Shown here piece after piece: positions 25,612-35,428 of a stretch of DNA of 37,319 nucleotides. The notes under the pieces are model-generated. The model was not told the DNA's origin, did no database searches, and saw only the letters and a program-made list of their open reading frames with translations. The position numbers and the translations under genes were made by a program. The DNA lies in the NCBI GenBank assembly GCA_017438775.1, contig JAFRUR010000052.1, positions 1-37,319 on the forward strand. The letters are read 5' to 3'. How positions within the stretch are numbered: position 1 is the stretch's first letter; each line of letters starts with the position of its first letter. The stretch comes from Lachnospiraceae bacterium. Lineage in GTDB: Bacteria; Bacillota; Clostridia; Lachnospirales; Lachnospiraceae.

Positions 25612-25693
25612 GACTGGCCCCCGATGCTTGCTTTTCGGCTGTTTCCTGCCGGACAGAAAGCGGCTGCTTCGTGCCGGCAGATCCTTTAAAACC

Positions 25694-25722
25694 AGTATAG
25701 CACTGCGGGGGGCGTTGTCCAA
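25694..25722 (-). promoter_or_regulatory. Promoter of the lipid kinase gene
   Basis: On the minus strand TTGGAC (25722-25717) and TATACT (25699-25694) are 17 bases apart. Confidence 0.75.
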
Positions 25723-25882
25723 CGGCAAAACAGACTTTCCGTCGAATTTCCGGCACCCGACGCGGCGCCGGATGCCGCCCTGCTCCGCGGCTGTCCGGAC
25801 AGGGGCGCGGACATGCCGGCCGGCCTCTGTGCCTTTGGCATGATTCGGTCCGCCGTACGGCGCAGGTTTATGAAAATACGTC

Positions 25883-25911
25883 TTGACTTTTTCCGTAATA
25901 TTGAGTAAACT
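25883..25911 (+). promoter_or_regulatory. Promoter of tRNA-Met
   Basis: TTGACT (25883-25888) and TAAACT (25906-25911) are 17 bases apart, about 30 bases before the mature tRNA. Confidence 0.8.
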
Positions 25912-25947
25912 TATCGGGCAGTCTGCGGAACAAACCGCGGATCTTGT

Positions 25948-26021
25948 GGCGGAGTAGCTCAGTTGGCTAGAGCACACGGTTCATACCCGTGGTGTCGAGA
26001 GTTCGAATCTCCCCTCCGCTA
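25948..26021 (+). tRNA. tRNA-Met (CAT), elongator type
   Basis: All arms fold: acceptor GGCGGAG with CTCCGCT (G1-U72 as in other elongator Met tRNAs), D-arm GCTC/GAGC, anticodon stem CACGG/CCGTG around loop TTCATAC (anticodon CAT), and T-arm with TTCGAAT. The T-stem has one A-C mismatch. CCA is not encoded. It lacks the three G-C pairs that initiator tRNA has in the anticodon stem, so it is the elongator form; an Ile2 (lysidine) tRNA is less likely. Confidence 0.93.
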
Positions 26022-26030
26022 CGTCTTGTG

Positions 26031-26065
26031 CGGCGCTGGTCCCGGAGGGGGCCGGCGCCGTTTTT
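26031..26065 (+). terminator. Intrinsic terminator after tRNA-Met
   Basis: A continuous 13-bp stem (26031-26043 with 26048-26060, G-U pairs included) with a GGAG loop is followed by five T residues. Confidence 0.9.
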
Positions 26066-26067
26066 CT

Positions 26068-26079
26068 GTGATATATCAC
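26068..26079. promoter_or_regulatory. 12-bp perfect palindrome before ispF
   Basis: GTGATATATCAC lies between the tRNA terminator and the ispF ribosome site. It could be an operator, but it may be chance. Confidence 0.3.
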
Positions 26080-26101
26080 CGAAAACGAAAAGGAGGATTC
26101 C

Positions 26102-26575
26102 ATGCGCATCGGAACCGGATATGATGTCCACCGCCTCGTCCCGGAACGGGACCTGGTCCTGGGCGGGGTGCGGATCCCGTATGAGAAGGGCCTGCTGGGC
26201 CACTCGGACGCGGACGTGCTCACCCATGCGGTCATGGATGCGCTTCTGGGCGCCGCTGCCCTGGGGGATATCGGCGCGCATTTTCCGGATACGGATCCCG
26301 CTTATGCCGGCGCGGACAGCCTTGAGCTGCTCGCGCGGGTGCGATGTTGTCTTGAGGAAAACGGTTTTCGGCCCGTCAACGTGGACGCCACCGTCGTGGC
26401 GCAGGCCCCGAAGCTGGCTCCTCACATTCCCGCGATGCGGGAGAACATCGCACAGGCCCTGGGGCTCCCGGTCTCCTGCGTCAGCGTAAAGGCGACCACG
26501 GAGGAGCACCTGGGCTTCACAGGAAGCGGAGAGGGCATGGCCGCGCAGGCGGCTGCCCTCATCGAAGAGATCTGA
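26102..26575 (+). CDS. ispF: 2-C-methyl-D-erythritol 2,4-cyclodiphosphate synthase
   Basis: The enzyme cyclises CDP-methylerythritol 2-phosphate in the MEP route to isoprenoids, as a soluble trimer. The 157-residue length is normal. Zinc ligands Asp8 and His10 (GTGYDVHRL) and His42 ([11 protein letters not shown]) are in place, as are GAHFPDTDP and the C-terminal [16 protein letters not shown] cytidine/trimer segment. AGGAGG precedes the ATG. It lies 36 bases after the tRNA-Met terminator with no clear promoter of its own, so it may rely on readthrough. cysE follows after 19 bases. No ispD is beside it. Confidence 0.97.
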   Translation: MRIGTGYDVHRLVPERDLVLGGVRIPYEKGLLGHSDADVLTHAVMDALLGAAALGDIGAHFPDTDPAYAGADSLELLARVRCCLEENGFRPVNVDATVVAQAPKLAPHIPAMRENIAQALGLPVSCVSVKATTEEHLGFTGSGEGMAAQAAALIEEI

Positions 26576-26594
26576 TTCTATACGGAGAGTGAAT

Positions 26595-27257
26595 ATGAGT
26601 ATAAAATCCTTCCTGCAGGAAGAGATCCGGGTGGTGCAGGAGCGTGATCCCGCCATGCGCTCGCCTATGGAGGTCATCCTGTATCCGAGTTTCCGCGCGG
26701 TGCTCTGGTACCGCCTGGCACACAAACTTTACTTAAACAAACATTACTTTCTGGCACGCTGGGTCTCGCAGCGCGCGGCCCGCAAAACCGGCATCGAGAT
26801 CCATCCCGGCGCGACCATCGGCAAGGGACTGTTCATCGACCACGGCACGGGCGTCGTCATCGGTGAGACTGCCATTCTGGGCGATAACGTGACCCTCTAT
26901 CAGGGCGTGACCCTGGGCGGCACCGGCAAAGAAAAGGGCAAGCGCCATCCCACCGTCGGGAACAACGTGATGATCAGCGCGGGCGCGAAGGTCCTCGGTT
27001 CCTTCAAGATCGGGGACAATTCGCGGATCGGCGCGGGCTCGGTGGTGCTCCAGGAAGTCCCCCCGGGATCCACCGTCGTCGGCGTGCCCGGCCGCATCGT
27101 CCGCATGGGCGATGTGCGCGTGCCGCAGGAGGAACTGGATCAGATCCACCTGCCCGACCCCGTCATGAATGCCCTGGACGAACTCCACAGACAGAACGCG
27201 GACCTGAAGGCACAGCTGGACGCCTGCCGCAGGAACTGCCCCAATGCAAACAAGTGA
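26595..27257 (+). CDS. cysE: Serine O-acetyltransferase
   Basis: The enzyme acetylates L-serine with acetyl-CoA, the first step of cysteine synthesis. The 220-residue protein has a short N-terminal helical part (as in the EpsC/short SAT group) and a left-handed beta-helix built from hexapeptide repeats: [43 protein letters not shown], then the [21 protein letters not shown] coils. The catalytic His lies in [10 protein letters not shown], and VPGRIV ends the helix. After it comes a 50-residue tail ending in a short coiled region ([14 protein letters not shown]). The ATG at 26595 is chosen over an in-frame GTG six bases earlier because GGAGAG is correctly placed for it. cysS follows at 10 bases, joining cysteine synthesis with its tRNA charging. 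Confidence 0.95.
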   Translation: MSIKSFLQEEIRVVQERDPAMRSPMEVILYPSFRAVLWYRLAHKLYLNKHYFLARWVSQRAARKTGIEIHPGATIGKGLFIDHGTGVVIGETAILGDNVTLYQGVTLGGTGKEKGKRHPTVGNNVMISAGAKVLGSFKIGDNSRIGAGSVVLQEVPPGSTVVGVPGRIVRMGDVRVPQEELDQIHLPDPVMNALDELHRQNADLKAQLDACRRNCPNANK

Positions 27258-27267
27258 GGATAATGGC

Positions 27268-28674
27268 ATGAAGATCTACAACACACTGTCCAAGAGAAAA
27301 GAAGAATTCGTTCCCATTGAGGAGGGCAAGGTCCGCATGTACGTCTGCGGCCCCACGGTCTACAACCTCATCCACATCGGGAACGCCCGTCCCATGATCT
27401 TTTTTGATACGGTGCGGCGCTACTTCCTGTACAAGGGATACGATGTCAACTACGTCTCCAACTTCACCGACGTGGACGACAAGATCATCCGCGCCGCGCA
27501 GGAGGAGGGGGTGGATTCTTCCGTCATCTCCGAGCGCTACATCGTGGAGTGCAAAAAGGACATGGAGGGCATGAACGTGATGCCGGCGGATACCTATCCG
27601 AAGGCCACGGAGGAGATCCCCGGCATGATCGACATGATTCGTGTCCTCATGGACATGGGCTATGCCTATGCCGCCTCGGACGGCACCGTGTACTACCGCA
27701 CGCGCAAGTTCCGCGAGTATGGCAAGCTCTCCCACAAGAACCTGGACGACCTGCAGTCCGGTTTCCGTGAGATCAAGGTCACGGGCGAAGAGAAGGAAGA
27801 TCCGCTGGACTTCGTTCTCTGGAAGCCCAAGAAGGAGGGTGAGCCCTCCTGGGAGTCCCCCTGGTGCGACGGGCGCCCCGGCTGGCACATCGAGTGCTCG
27901 GTCATGTCCAAGAAGTACCTGGGAGAAGAGATCGACATCCACGGCGGCGGAGAGGATCTGATCTTCCCGCACCACGAAAATGAGATCGCGCAGAGCGAGG
28001 CCGCGAGCGGCCATCCCTTCGCGCACTACTGGATGCACAACGCCTTCCTCAATATCGACGGACAGAAGATGAGCAAGTCGCTCGGCAACTTCCGCACCGT
28101 GCGCGACATCTCGGAGCACTACGACCTGCAGGTCCTGCGCTTCTTCATGCTGAGCGCGCACTACCGCAGCCCGCTCAACTTCTCCGCGGATCTCATGGAG
28201 GCCGCGAAGAATTCCCTGGAGCGCATCGTGACCTGCGGAGAACGCCTCAAGGACGCCGCCGCGAAGGCGCAGGGCGACGTCATGACCGCCGCGGAAGAGG
28301 AGAACATGGCTGCCGTCGACGCCCTTCGGGTCAAGTTCGAGGAAGCCATGGACGACGACTTCAACACCGCCGACGCCCTGGCCGCCGTCTTTGAGATGGC
28401 CCGACTCCTCAATTCCACCGTGAACGAGGGCAGCACCGCGGCTTACGTCGCGAAGGCCCGCGGGACCTTCCTCGCGCTGACCGATGTCCTCGGCCTGGAG
28501 GCGGAGCGCAAAGAGGAGCTTCTGGACGCGGACATCGAGGCCCTGATCGCGGAGCGCACCGCGGCCCGCAAGGCCAGAGATTTCGCTCGCGCGGACCAGA
28601 TTCGCGCGGAGCTCCTGGAGAAGGGCATCGTGCTCGAGGATACGCGCGAGGGCGTGAAATGGAAGAGAGCGTAA
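27268..28674 (+). CDS. cysS: Cysteinyl-tRNA synthetase
   Basis: The enzyme charges tRNA-Cys. It is a 468-residue class I synthetase of normal size. The zinc and active-site elements are Cys27 in [15 protein letters not shown] (residues 36-42), WHIECSVM, and the paired His of FPHHENE; the KMSKS loop is exact (267-271, followed by LGNF). The C-terminal helical domain includes the [20 protein letters not shown] segment and ends in [28 protein letters not shown], the usual anticodon-binding tail. The ATG at 27268 is family-consistent; AGGA lies nine bases before. It follows cysE by 10 bases and overlaps mrnC by 16 bases. Confidence 0.98.
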   Translation: MKIYNTLSKRKEEFVPIEEGKVRMYVCGPTVYNLIHIGNARPMIFFDTVRRYFLYKGYDVNYVSNFTDVDDKIIRAAQEEGVDSSVISERYIVECKKDMEGMNVMPADTYPKATEEIPGMIDMIRVLMDMGYAYAASDGTVYYRTRKFREYGKLSHKNLDDLQSGFREIKVTGEEKEDPLDFVLWKPKKEGEPSWESPWCDGRPGWHIECSVMSKKYLGEEIDIHGGGEDLIFPHHENEIAQSEAASGHPFAHYWMHNAFLNIDGQKMSKSLGNFRTVRDISEHYDLQVLRFFMLSAHYRSPLNFSADLMEAAKNSLERIVTCGERLKDAAAKAQGDVMTAAEEENMAAVDALRVKFEEAMDDDFNTADALAAVFEMARLLNSTVNEGSTAAYVAKARGTFLALTDVLGLEAERKEELLDADIEALIAERTAARKARDFARADQIRAELLEKGIVLEDTREGVKWKRA

Positions 28675-29087
28675 GGCCGGAGGAGAGATCCGCGCTGGCG
28701 CTGGCGTTCCTGGGCGATGCCGTCTGGGAGATGCTGGTGCGCACCCATGTGATGGCGCAGGGGAATCTCCGCCCGCAGGTGCTCCACAAGCGCTGCAGCG
28801 ACCTCGTGAGCGCGCGGTCGCAGTCCGGGATGGCGCGCGGCGTCCTTCCCCTCCTTTCGGAGGAAGAGGCCGCCGTGTACCGCCGCGGGCGCAACCAGAA
28901 GAGCCCCACGATGGCCAAAAACGCCTCGATGAGCGAGTACCGCTCCGCGACCGGCTGGGAGACCCTGATGGGGCATCTGTACCTGCAGGGCAGGGAGGAC
29001 CGCATCCGCGAACTGTTCGAGGCGGCGCTCCGCGTCCACAGCGGAGATCTTCCCGCAGGCGCTGCCGCCGCGGAGGAAGATTCGTAA
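28659..29087 (+). CDS. mrnC: Mini-ribonuclease III
   Basis: This is the RNase III catalytic domain without a dsRNA-binding domain, 142 residues. In Bacillus it matures 23S rRNA. The signature LALAFLGDAVWEMLVR carries catalytic Asp20, and RRGRNQKSPT...ASMSEYRSATGWETLMGHLYLQGR is the second conserved stretch, with the metal-binding Glu in the ATGWETLMG part. The gene overlaps the end of cysS by 16 bases in another frame, as is usual for Firmicutes, and is translationally coupled. It is separated from rlmB by a hairpin and 127 bases. rlmB also acts on 23S rRNA, which fits the cluster. Confidence 0.94.
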   Translation: MEESVRPEERSALALAFLGDAVWEMLVRTHVMAQGNLRPQVLHKRCSDLVSARSQSGMARGVLPLLSEEEAAVYRRGRNQKSPTMAKNASMSEYRSATGWETLMGHLYLQGREDRIRELFEAALRVHSGDLPAGAAAAEEDS

Positions 29088-29107
29088 GACTGAGAAACCA
29101 TACGAAT

Positions 29108-29139
29108 ACCGGCCGAAGCCCGTTCCGGCCGGTGTTTCG
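29108..29139 (+). terminator. Hairpin after mrnC, weak terminator
   Basis: ACCGGCCG (29108-29115) pairs with CGGCCGGT (29126-29133); only GTTTCG follows, so termination is likely partial. Confidence 0.55.
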
Positions 29140-29214
29140 TTATCAGCCGGGCCGCAGAGGGCGCTTTGCCCCGCGCAGGGCCGCAGGCAGCAGGAACGGC
29201 GGAAGGAAAGACGT

Positions 29215-29970
29215 ATGAGATACGAGGAACTGGTGATCGAAGGGCGCAACGCCGTCCTGGAGTATCTGCGGAGCGGCCGCCCTGCGGATCGTCTGTTCGT
29301 GCAGGACGGGGCCTCCGACGGGCCCGTGAAGAGCATCCTGCGCGAGGTCAAAAAGCAGGACTGCCAGGTGCGCTTCGTTCCGAAGGAACGCCTGGACCAG
29401 ATGAGCGCGGAGGGGAAGCATCAGGGCGTCATCCTCTACGGCGCCGCCTACGCTTACGCGCAGGTGGAGGAGATGCTGGAGGCCGCGCGCGAAGCGGGAG
29501 AGGACCCCTTTCTCGTCCTGCTCGACGGCATTGAGGACCCGCACAACCTGGGCGCCATCCTGCGCACGGCCCACCAGGCCGGGGCGCACGGGGTGATCAT
29601 CCCCAAGAACCGCGCCGTGGGCCTGACCGGCACCGTGGCCCGCGCCTCGGCGGGGGCCATCAACTACGTGCCCGTGGCCAAGGTGACCAACCTCACGCAG
29701 ACCATCGACCAGCTCAAGAAAGAGGGCCTGTGGTTCGTCTGCGCCGGCATGGACGGCGACGCCATGTACCGCGTGAATCTGACCGGGCCCATCGGCCTTG
29801 TGATCGGCAACGAGGGGAGCGGCGTGAGCCGCCTCGTGCGCGAGGCCTGCGATATGACAGCGTCCATCCCCATGAAGGGAAAGATCGACTCCCTGAACGC
29901 GTCGGTCGCGGCCGGCGTGCTCTGCTATGAAATCGTCCGCCAGCGCCTCGCGAAGGCCGGGAACCTGTAA
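29215..29970 (+). CDS. rlmB: 23S rRNA (guanosine(2251)-2'-O)-methyltransferase-type SpoU protein
   Basis: This SAM-dependent SpoU/TrmH-family RNA ribose methyltransferase has 251 residues. The N-terminal substrate domain begins VIEGRNAVLEYL, typical of RlmB. The knotted SPOUT domain has the three motifs: LLDGIEDPHNLGAILRTA (1), VIGNEGSGVSRL (2) and DSLNASVAAGVLCYE (3). The RlmB function is the best fit; TrmH-like tRNA modification is the alternative. It follows the cysS-mrnC pair, as in many Clostridia, and ends just before a strong terminator. A ribosome site (GGAAGGAAAG) lies upstream. Confidence 0.93.
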   Translation: MRYEELVIEGRNAVLEYLRSGRPADRLFVQDGASDGPVKSILREVKKQDCQVRFVPKERLDQMSAEGKHQGVILYGAAYAYAQVEEMLEAAREAGEDPFLVLLDGIEDPHNLGAILRTAHQAGAHGVIIPKNRAVGLTGTVARASAGAINYVPVAKVTNLTQTIDQLKKEGLWFVCAGMDGDAMYRVNLTGPIGLVIGNEGSGVSRLVREACDMTASIPMKGKIDSLNASVAAGVLCYEIVRQRLAKAGNL

Positions 29971-29980
29971 AAACACATAG

Positions 29981-30009
29981 AAACCGGGGCCCCGTGCCCC
30001 GGTTTTTTT
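29981..30009 (+). terminator. Intrinsic terminator after rlmB
   Basis: AAACCGGGG (29981-29989) pairs with CCCCGGTTT (29997-30005), with further T residues to 30009. Confidence 0.92.
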
Positions 30010-30046
30010 CACAGGGACAGCCTCAAAAAAATCTCCACCGAAAGCG

Positions 30047-30075
30047 TTGACAACACCCGGAACCTATGCTAATAT
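30047..30075 (+). promoter_or_regulatory. Promoter of tRNA-Thr
   Basis: TTGACA (30047-30052) and TAATAT (30070-30075) are 17 bases apart, 26 bases before the tRNA. Confidence 0.88.
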
Positions 30076-30101
30076 AAACGGGCGTCTGAAAAAGAACGCA
30101 G

Positions 30102-30174
30102 GCTACTATAGCACAGGAGGTAGTGCGCATCCTTGGTAAGGATGAGGTCCCCAGTTCGAGTCTGGGTAGTAGCT
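30102..30174 (+). tRNA. tRNA-Thr (GGT)
   Basis: The full cloverleaf is present: acceptor GCTACTA with TAGTAGC, D-stem GCAC/GTGC, anticodon stem CATCC/GGATG with loop TTGGTAA (anticodon GGT), and T-stem CCCAG/CTGGG around TTCGAGT. Position 73 is T and CCA is not encoded. No terminator with a T-run follows; the first structure is the long hairpin at 30199. Confidence 0.95.
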
Positions 30175-30198
30175 CTCGGAAAGCGTAGTAAGCGAACC

Positions 30199-30260
30199 GT
30201 AAGAACGCAAGGGCCTCCGACGAGAACTTGTTCTCAGTCGGAGGCCCTTGCGATTCTTAC
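30199..30260. repeat. 62-nt near-perfect hairpin
   Basis: Bases 30199-30221 pair with 30237-30260 over 23 bp with one bulged A. The 15-base loop itself pairs (GAGAA/TTCTC around CTTG). There is no T-run, so it is not a standard terminator. It may process or protect the tRNA transcript's 3' end, or be a small mobile repeat. Confidence 0.9.
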
Positions 30261-30288
30261 AAGGCCGCGAGCGGAGCGAGCGGCCTTG
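30260..30288. repeat. Hairpin 1 with loop GAGCGGAGCGA
   Basis: CAAGGCCGC (30260-30268) pairs with GCGGCCTTG (30280-30288). The 11-nt loop is GAGCGGAGCGA. Confidence 0.85.
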
Positions 30289-30322
30289 GGGGTGCGGAGC
30301 GAAGCGACGCACCTCCAAGGTT
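30282..30322. repeat. Hairpin 2 with loop GAGCGAAGCGA
   Basis: A 15-bp stem (30282-30296 with 30308-30322, three G-U pairs) closes the loop GAGCGAAGCGA. Its outer arms overlap hairpin 1 on the left and the 26-base repeat on the right, so alternative folds compete. Confidence 0.8.
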
Positions 30323-30338
30323 CGCTTGAGAAAACCTT
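30313..30338. repeat. 26-base direct repeat, copy 1
   Basis: Identical to 30423-30448, 110 bases further on. It contains its own small hairpin, AAGGTT/AACCTT. Confidence 0.9.
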
Positions 30339-30352
30339 CGAGCGCAGCGAAC

Positions 30353-30393
30353 GGCTCTGGGGGCGCTGAGCAGAGCGAAGCGCCTCCAGGGCT
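30353..30393. repeat. Hairpin 3 with loop GAGCAGAGCGA
   Basis: A 15-bp stem (30353-30367 with 30379-30393, three G-U pairs) closes the loop GAGCAGAGCGA. Stem sequence differs from hairpins 1 and 2, but pairing is kept. Confidence 0.82.
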
Positions 30394-30404
30394 CGTTTCC
30401 TTTG
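30368..30404. repeat. 37-base direct repeat, copy 1
   Basis: Starts at the loop of hairpin 3 and is identical to 30450-30486. Confidence 0.9.
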
Positions 30405-30422
30405 AAAAGCAGAGCAGGACGT

Positions 30423-30448
30423 CTCCAAGGTTCGCTTGAGAAAACCTT
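30423..30448. repeat. 26-base direct repeat, copy 2
   Basis: Exact second copy of 30313-30338. Confidence 0.9.
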
Positions 30449-30449
30449 A

Positions 30450-30486
30450 GAGCAGAGCGAAGCGCCTCCAGGGCTCGTTTCCTTTG
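30450..30486. repeat. 37-base direct repeat, copy 2
   Basis: Exact second copy of 30368-30404. Here the sequence before the loop is the 26-base repeat instead of the matching stem arm, so the hairpin cannot form as in copy 1. Confidence 0.9.
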
Positions 30487-30548
30487 CGAAGCGGAGGGGA
30501 GCAGGATCCGTTTCCATTGACCACATTGCACCTTTCTCCTACAGGCAC

Positions 30549-30577
30549 TTGCACCTCCCCCCGATTTGTAGTAAACT
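30549..30577 (+). promoter_or_regulatory. Promoter of glnS
   Basis: TTGCAC (30549-30554) and TAAACT (30572-30577) are 17 bases apart. The leader is only about 20 bases, so there is no T-box. Confidence 0.75.
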
Positions 30578-30603
30578 AAACTGAAATTTCCCGGAGGTAC
30601 CCC

Positions 30604-32307
<1,704 letters not shown>

Positions 32308-32330
32308 ACCGGGAATCAGGACATAAGGAG

Positions 32331-32353
32331 GGGGCGCCGCGCCGCGGCGCCCC
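32331..32353 (+). other. GC hairpin after glnS
   Basis: A perfect 10-bp stem (32331-32340 with 32344-32353) with a GCC loop; no T-run follows, so it is a doubtful terminator by itself. Confidence 0.5.
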
Positions 32354-32383
32354 TGTGTCGTCGTACGGCTCTGCCGAACAATA

Positions 32384-32420
32384 AAGAAGAGCGCGCCCCT
32401 CGCGGGACGCGCTCTTTACA
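32384..32420. terminator. Shared terminator between glnS and the acidic-protein gene
   Basis: AAGAGCGCG (32387-32395) pairs with CGCGCTCTT (32408-32416), with an inner CCC/GGG. Flanking A- and T-rich bases (CTTTATT on the minus strand) suit the minus-strand gene best. Confidence 0.65.
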
Positions 32421-32437
32421 TCTGACTCTGCGGAGCC

Positions 32438-32956
32438 TTACGCCTCGGGCTTGATCTCCTCGGCGGCTTCCTCGACGGCCTCGGCAGCCTGCTCGACCGC
32501 TTCTTCCGCGGCGGCGACGGCCTCTTCGACCTCTTCGTTGTAGGCTTCCTCAGCCTCCTCAGCCTCTTCCTGGACCGCGGCGCGCTTTTCTTCGACCGTG
32601 GCCTTCACATCCTCGTAGACGGCCTTGCCGGCGCCCACGACAGCATTGGTGGCATCCTTCACCTTCGCCTTGACGGCTTCGATGGTGTCCTTGTGCTCTT
32701 CGGTAAAGGCGGCAGCCTTTTCCTTCAGACCGGCAGCCACTTCCGTGACCTTGTCCTTGACCTGCGCGACCGTATCCTTCACGGGATCCACATCCACGGG
32801 AGCCTCGTCCTCGTCATCTTCGAAATCGTCTTCGAAATCCTCGTCGAAGGCATCCTCCATCTCGCGGGCGGTCTCCTGGTCCTTCAGGAAATAGTATGCG
32901 CCGACGCCGGCAGCAGCGCCCAGAGCCACTCCAAACAGTTTTCCGATAATACCCAT
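32438..32956 (-). CDS. Acidic coiled-coil protein with N-terminal membrane anchor (YtxH-like)
   Basis: The protein is 172 residues and not assigned to a characterised function. The N-terminus MGIIGKLFGVALGAAAGVGAYYFL is a Gly/Ala-rich membrane segment with the character of YtxH-type proteins. A very acidic block follows (FDEDFEDDFEDDEDEAP, about 38-55), then Lys/Glu-rich amphipathic heptads to about 130, and an Ala/Glu-only tail (EEAVEQAAEAVEEAAEE). It would lie in or on the membrane as a long helix; similar proteins are linked to general stress. The start at 32956 has GGGAGG upstream. Composition is low-complexity, so homology calls are unsafe. It stands alone, divergent from groESL. Confidence 0.75.
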   Translation of the reverse strand: MGIIGKLFGVALGAAAGVGAYYFLKDQETAREMEDAFDEDFEDDFEDDEDEAPVDVDPVKDTVAQVKDKVTEVAAGLKEKAAAFTEEHKDTIEAVKAKVKDATNAVVGAGKAVYEDVKATVEEKRAAVQEEAEEAEEAYNEEVEEAVAAAEEAVEQAAEAVEEAAEEIKPEA

Positions 32957-33202
32957 ATGCACCTCCCGGCCGTTCGCGGCCTTTTGTTCAATGTGCTTAA
33001 ATTGTAAAACATTTTCTGTGAATTGAAAAGTGATATTTTCGTGAATTACGGGACCGCAATCCGCTCCGCGCGGCGAATTGGCCCGCATCCCGGCCCGATT
33101 CCGCGCGTTCCCGCGCCGGCTCCGCCGGCGCCCCCGCAGCCCGGCTGCGGCAGGCACGCCGCCGTTTCATCGTTTTTTTAGAAATATTGGCGCGTTTTGT
33201 AC

Positions 33203-33230
33203 TTGCATTTACGGGAAAGTGTGATATAGT
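33203..33230 (+). promoter_or_regulatory. Promoter of groESL
   Basis: TTGCAT (33203-33208) and TATAGT (33225-33230) are 16 bases apart, just upstream of CIRCE. It looks like a housekeeping sigma-A promoter. Confidence 0.82.
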
Positions 33231-33242
33231 AAGGAACAGAGT

Positions 33243-33269
33243 TTAGCACTCAAAGAACAAGAGTGCTAA
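33243..33269. promoter_or_regulatory. CIRCE operator (HrcA site)
   Basis: TTAGCACTC-N9-GAGTGCTAA is a perfect match to the CIRCE consensus. It begins about six bases after the predicted start point, so HrcA would block transcription until heat stress. Confidence 0.98.
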
Positions 33270-33305
33270 CAACAAAGAAGATCATTCATGCAAGGAGGCA
33301 ATCAT

Positions 33306-33590
33306 ATGAAGCTGAAACCCTTAGCCGACAGAGTCGTCCTCAAGGCTCTGGTCGAGGAAAAAGTCACCAAGTCCGGTATCGTCCTTCCCGGCAATGCCAA
33401 GGAAAAGCCCCAGCAGGCGGAAGTCGTCGCGGTGGGTCCCGGCAAGGTGGAAGACGGCAAGACCGTTCAGATGGAAGTGAAGGTGGGGGATCACGTGATC
33501 TACTCCAAGTACGCCGGAACCGAAGTCAAGATCGAAGATGTGGAGTACATCATCATCCGTCAGGAGGACATCCTGGCTGTGGTGGACTGA
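33306..33590 (+). CDS. groES: Co-chaperonin GroES
   Basis: This 10-kDa heptameric lid of the GroEL folding chamber has 94 residues, the standard length. KLKPLADRVVLKALVEEKVTKSGIVLP contains the mobile loop that docks GroEL; VVAVGPGK and VGDHVIYSKYAGTEVK form the barrel, and the protein ends EYIIIRQEDILAVVD. The ATG at 33306 is correct by family and has AAGGAGG upstream; a six-residue longer reading is possible but unsupported. It is 25 bases before groEL and under the same CIRCE operator. Confidence 0.98.
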   Translation: MKLKPLADRVVLKALVEEKVTKSGIVLPGNAKEKPQQAEVVAVGPGKVEDGKTVQMEVKVGDHVIYSKYAGTEVKIEDVEYIIIRQEDILAVVD

Positions 33591-33597
33591 CCGATAG

Positions 33598-35235
<1,638 letters not shown>

Positions 35236-35250
35236 TCCGCCAACCGTTTC

Positions 35251-35283
35251 AAGCCCTCCGGGACCGTCCCGGAGGGCTTTTTT
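35251..35283 (+). terminator. Intrinsic terminator after groEL
   Basis: A 13-bp perfect stem (35251-35263 with 35267-35279) with a CCG loop leads into a run of T residues. Confidence 0.95.
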
Positions 35284-35373
35284 GTTTCGCGGCGCCGCGC
35301 CGGAACATGAATCTTGGCTAAAAACGGGCCCTGTTCCCGGCGCAAAACCGTCATATAATCGGGCCCGTCCTCG

Positions 35374-35402
35374 TTGACACCCGCCCTCAGGTTTCGTATA
35401 AT
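35374..35402 (+). promoter_or_regulatory. Promoter of icd, full consensus
   Basis: TTGACA (35374-35379) and TATAAT (35397-35402) match the sigma-70/A consensus at all 12 positions and are 17 bases apart. Very strong constitutive expression is expected. Confidence 0.92.
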
Positions 35403-35428
35403 AAATCAAATACACAAGGGAGGCTCAT

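Larger units (their letters stand above)
25612..25947. other. Intergenic region between the lipid kinase and tRNA-Met
   Basis: This 336-base divergent gap holds the kinase promoter (25694-25722) and the tRNA promoter (25883-25911). The GC-rich middle contains short inverted repeats only; I see no gene. Confidence 0.7.
30175..30603. other. Intergenic region with hairpin and repeat cluster
   Basis: This 429-base stretch between tRNA-Thr and glnS holds no credible gene. From 30199 to about 30490 it is almost wholly inverted and direct repeats (itemised separately), and it ends with the glnS promoter. Short open frames on both strands are Arg/Ser/Ala-rich reflections of the repeats. Confidence 0.8.
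32957..33305. other. Intergenic region before groES
   Basis: This 349-base gap holds a possible minus-strand -10 (TACAAT, 33007-33002), two adjacent GC-rich hairpins (GCGCCGG/CCGGCGC and CCGCAG/CTGCGG, within 33112-33148), and the groE promoter with CIRCE. No gene is seen. Confidence 0.65.

Noticed and set aside
30102..30260. Possible integrase attachment site at tRNA-Thr
   Set aside because: No second copy of the tRNA 3' end and no integrase are found in the window.
30199..30490. Possible CRISPR array
   Set aside because: Repeat spacing is irregular, the spacers are themselves related repeats, and no cas gene is present.
30234..30526. Short open frames in the repeat cluster on both strands
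   Set aside because: They have no ribosome site, and their Arg/Ser/Ala-rich products simply mirror the repeats.
35341..35360. Second TATAAT (35354-35359) before icd
   Set aside because: No acceptable -35 lies at 16-18 bases, while a full-consensus promoter follows at 35374-35402.
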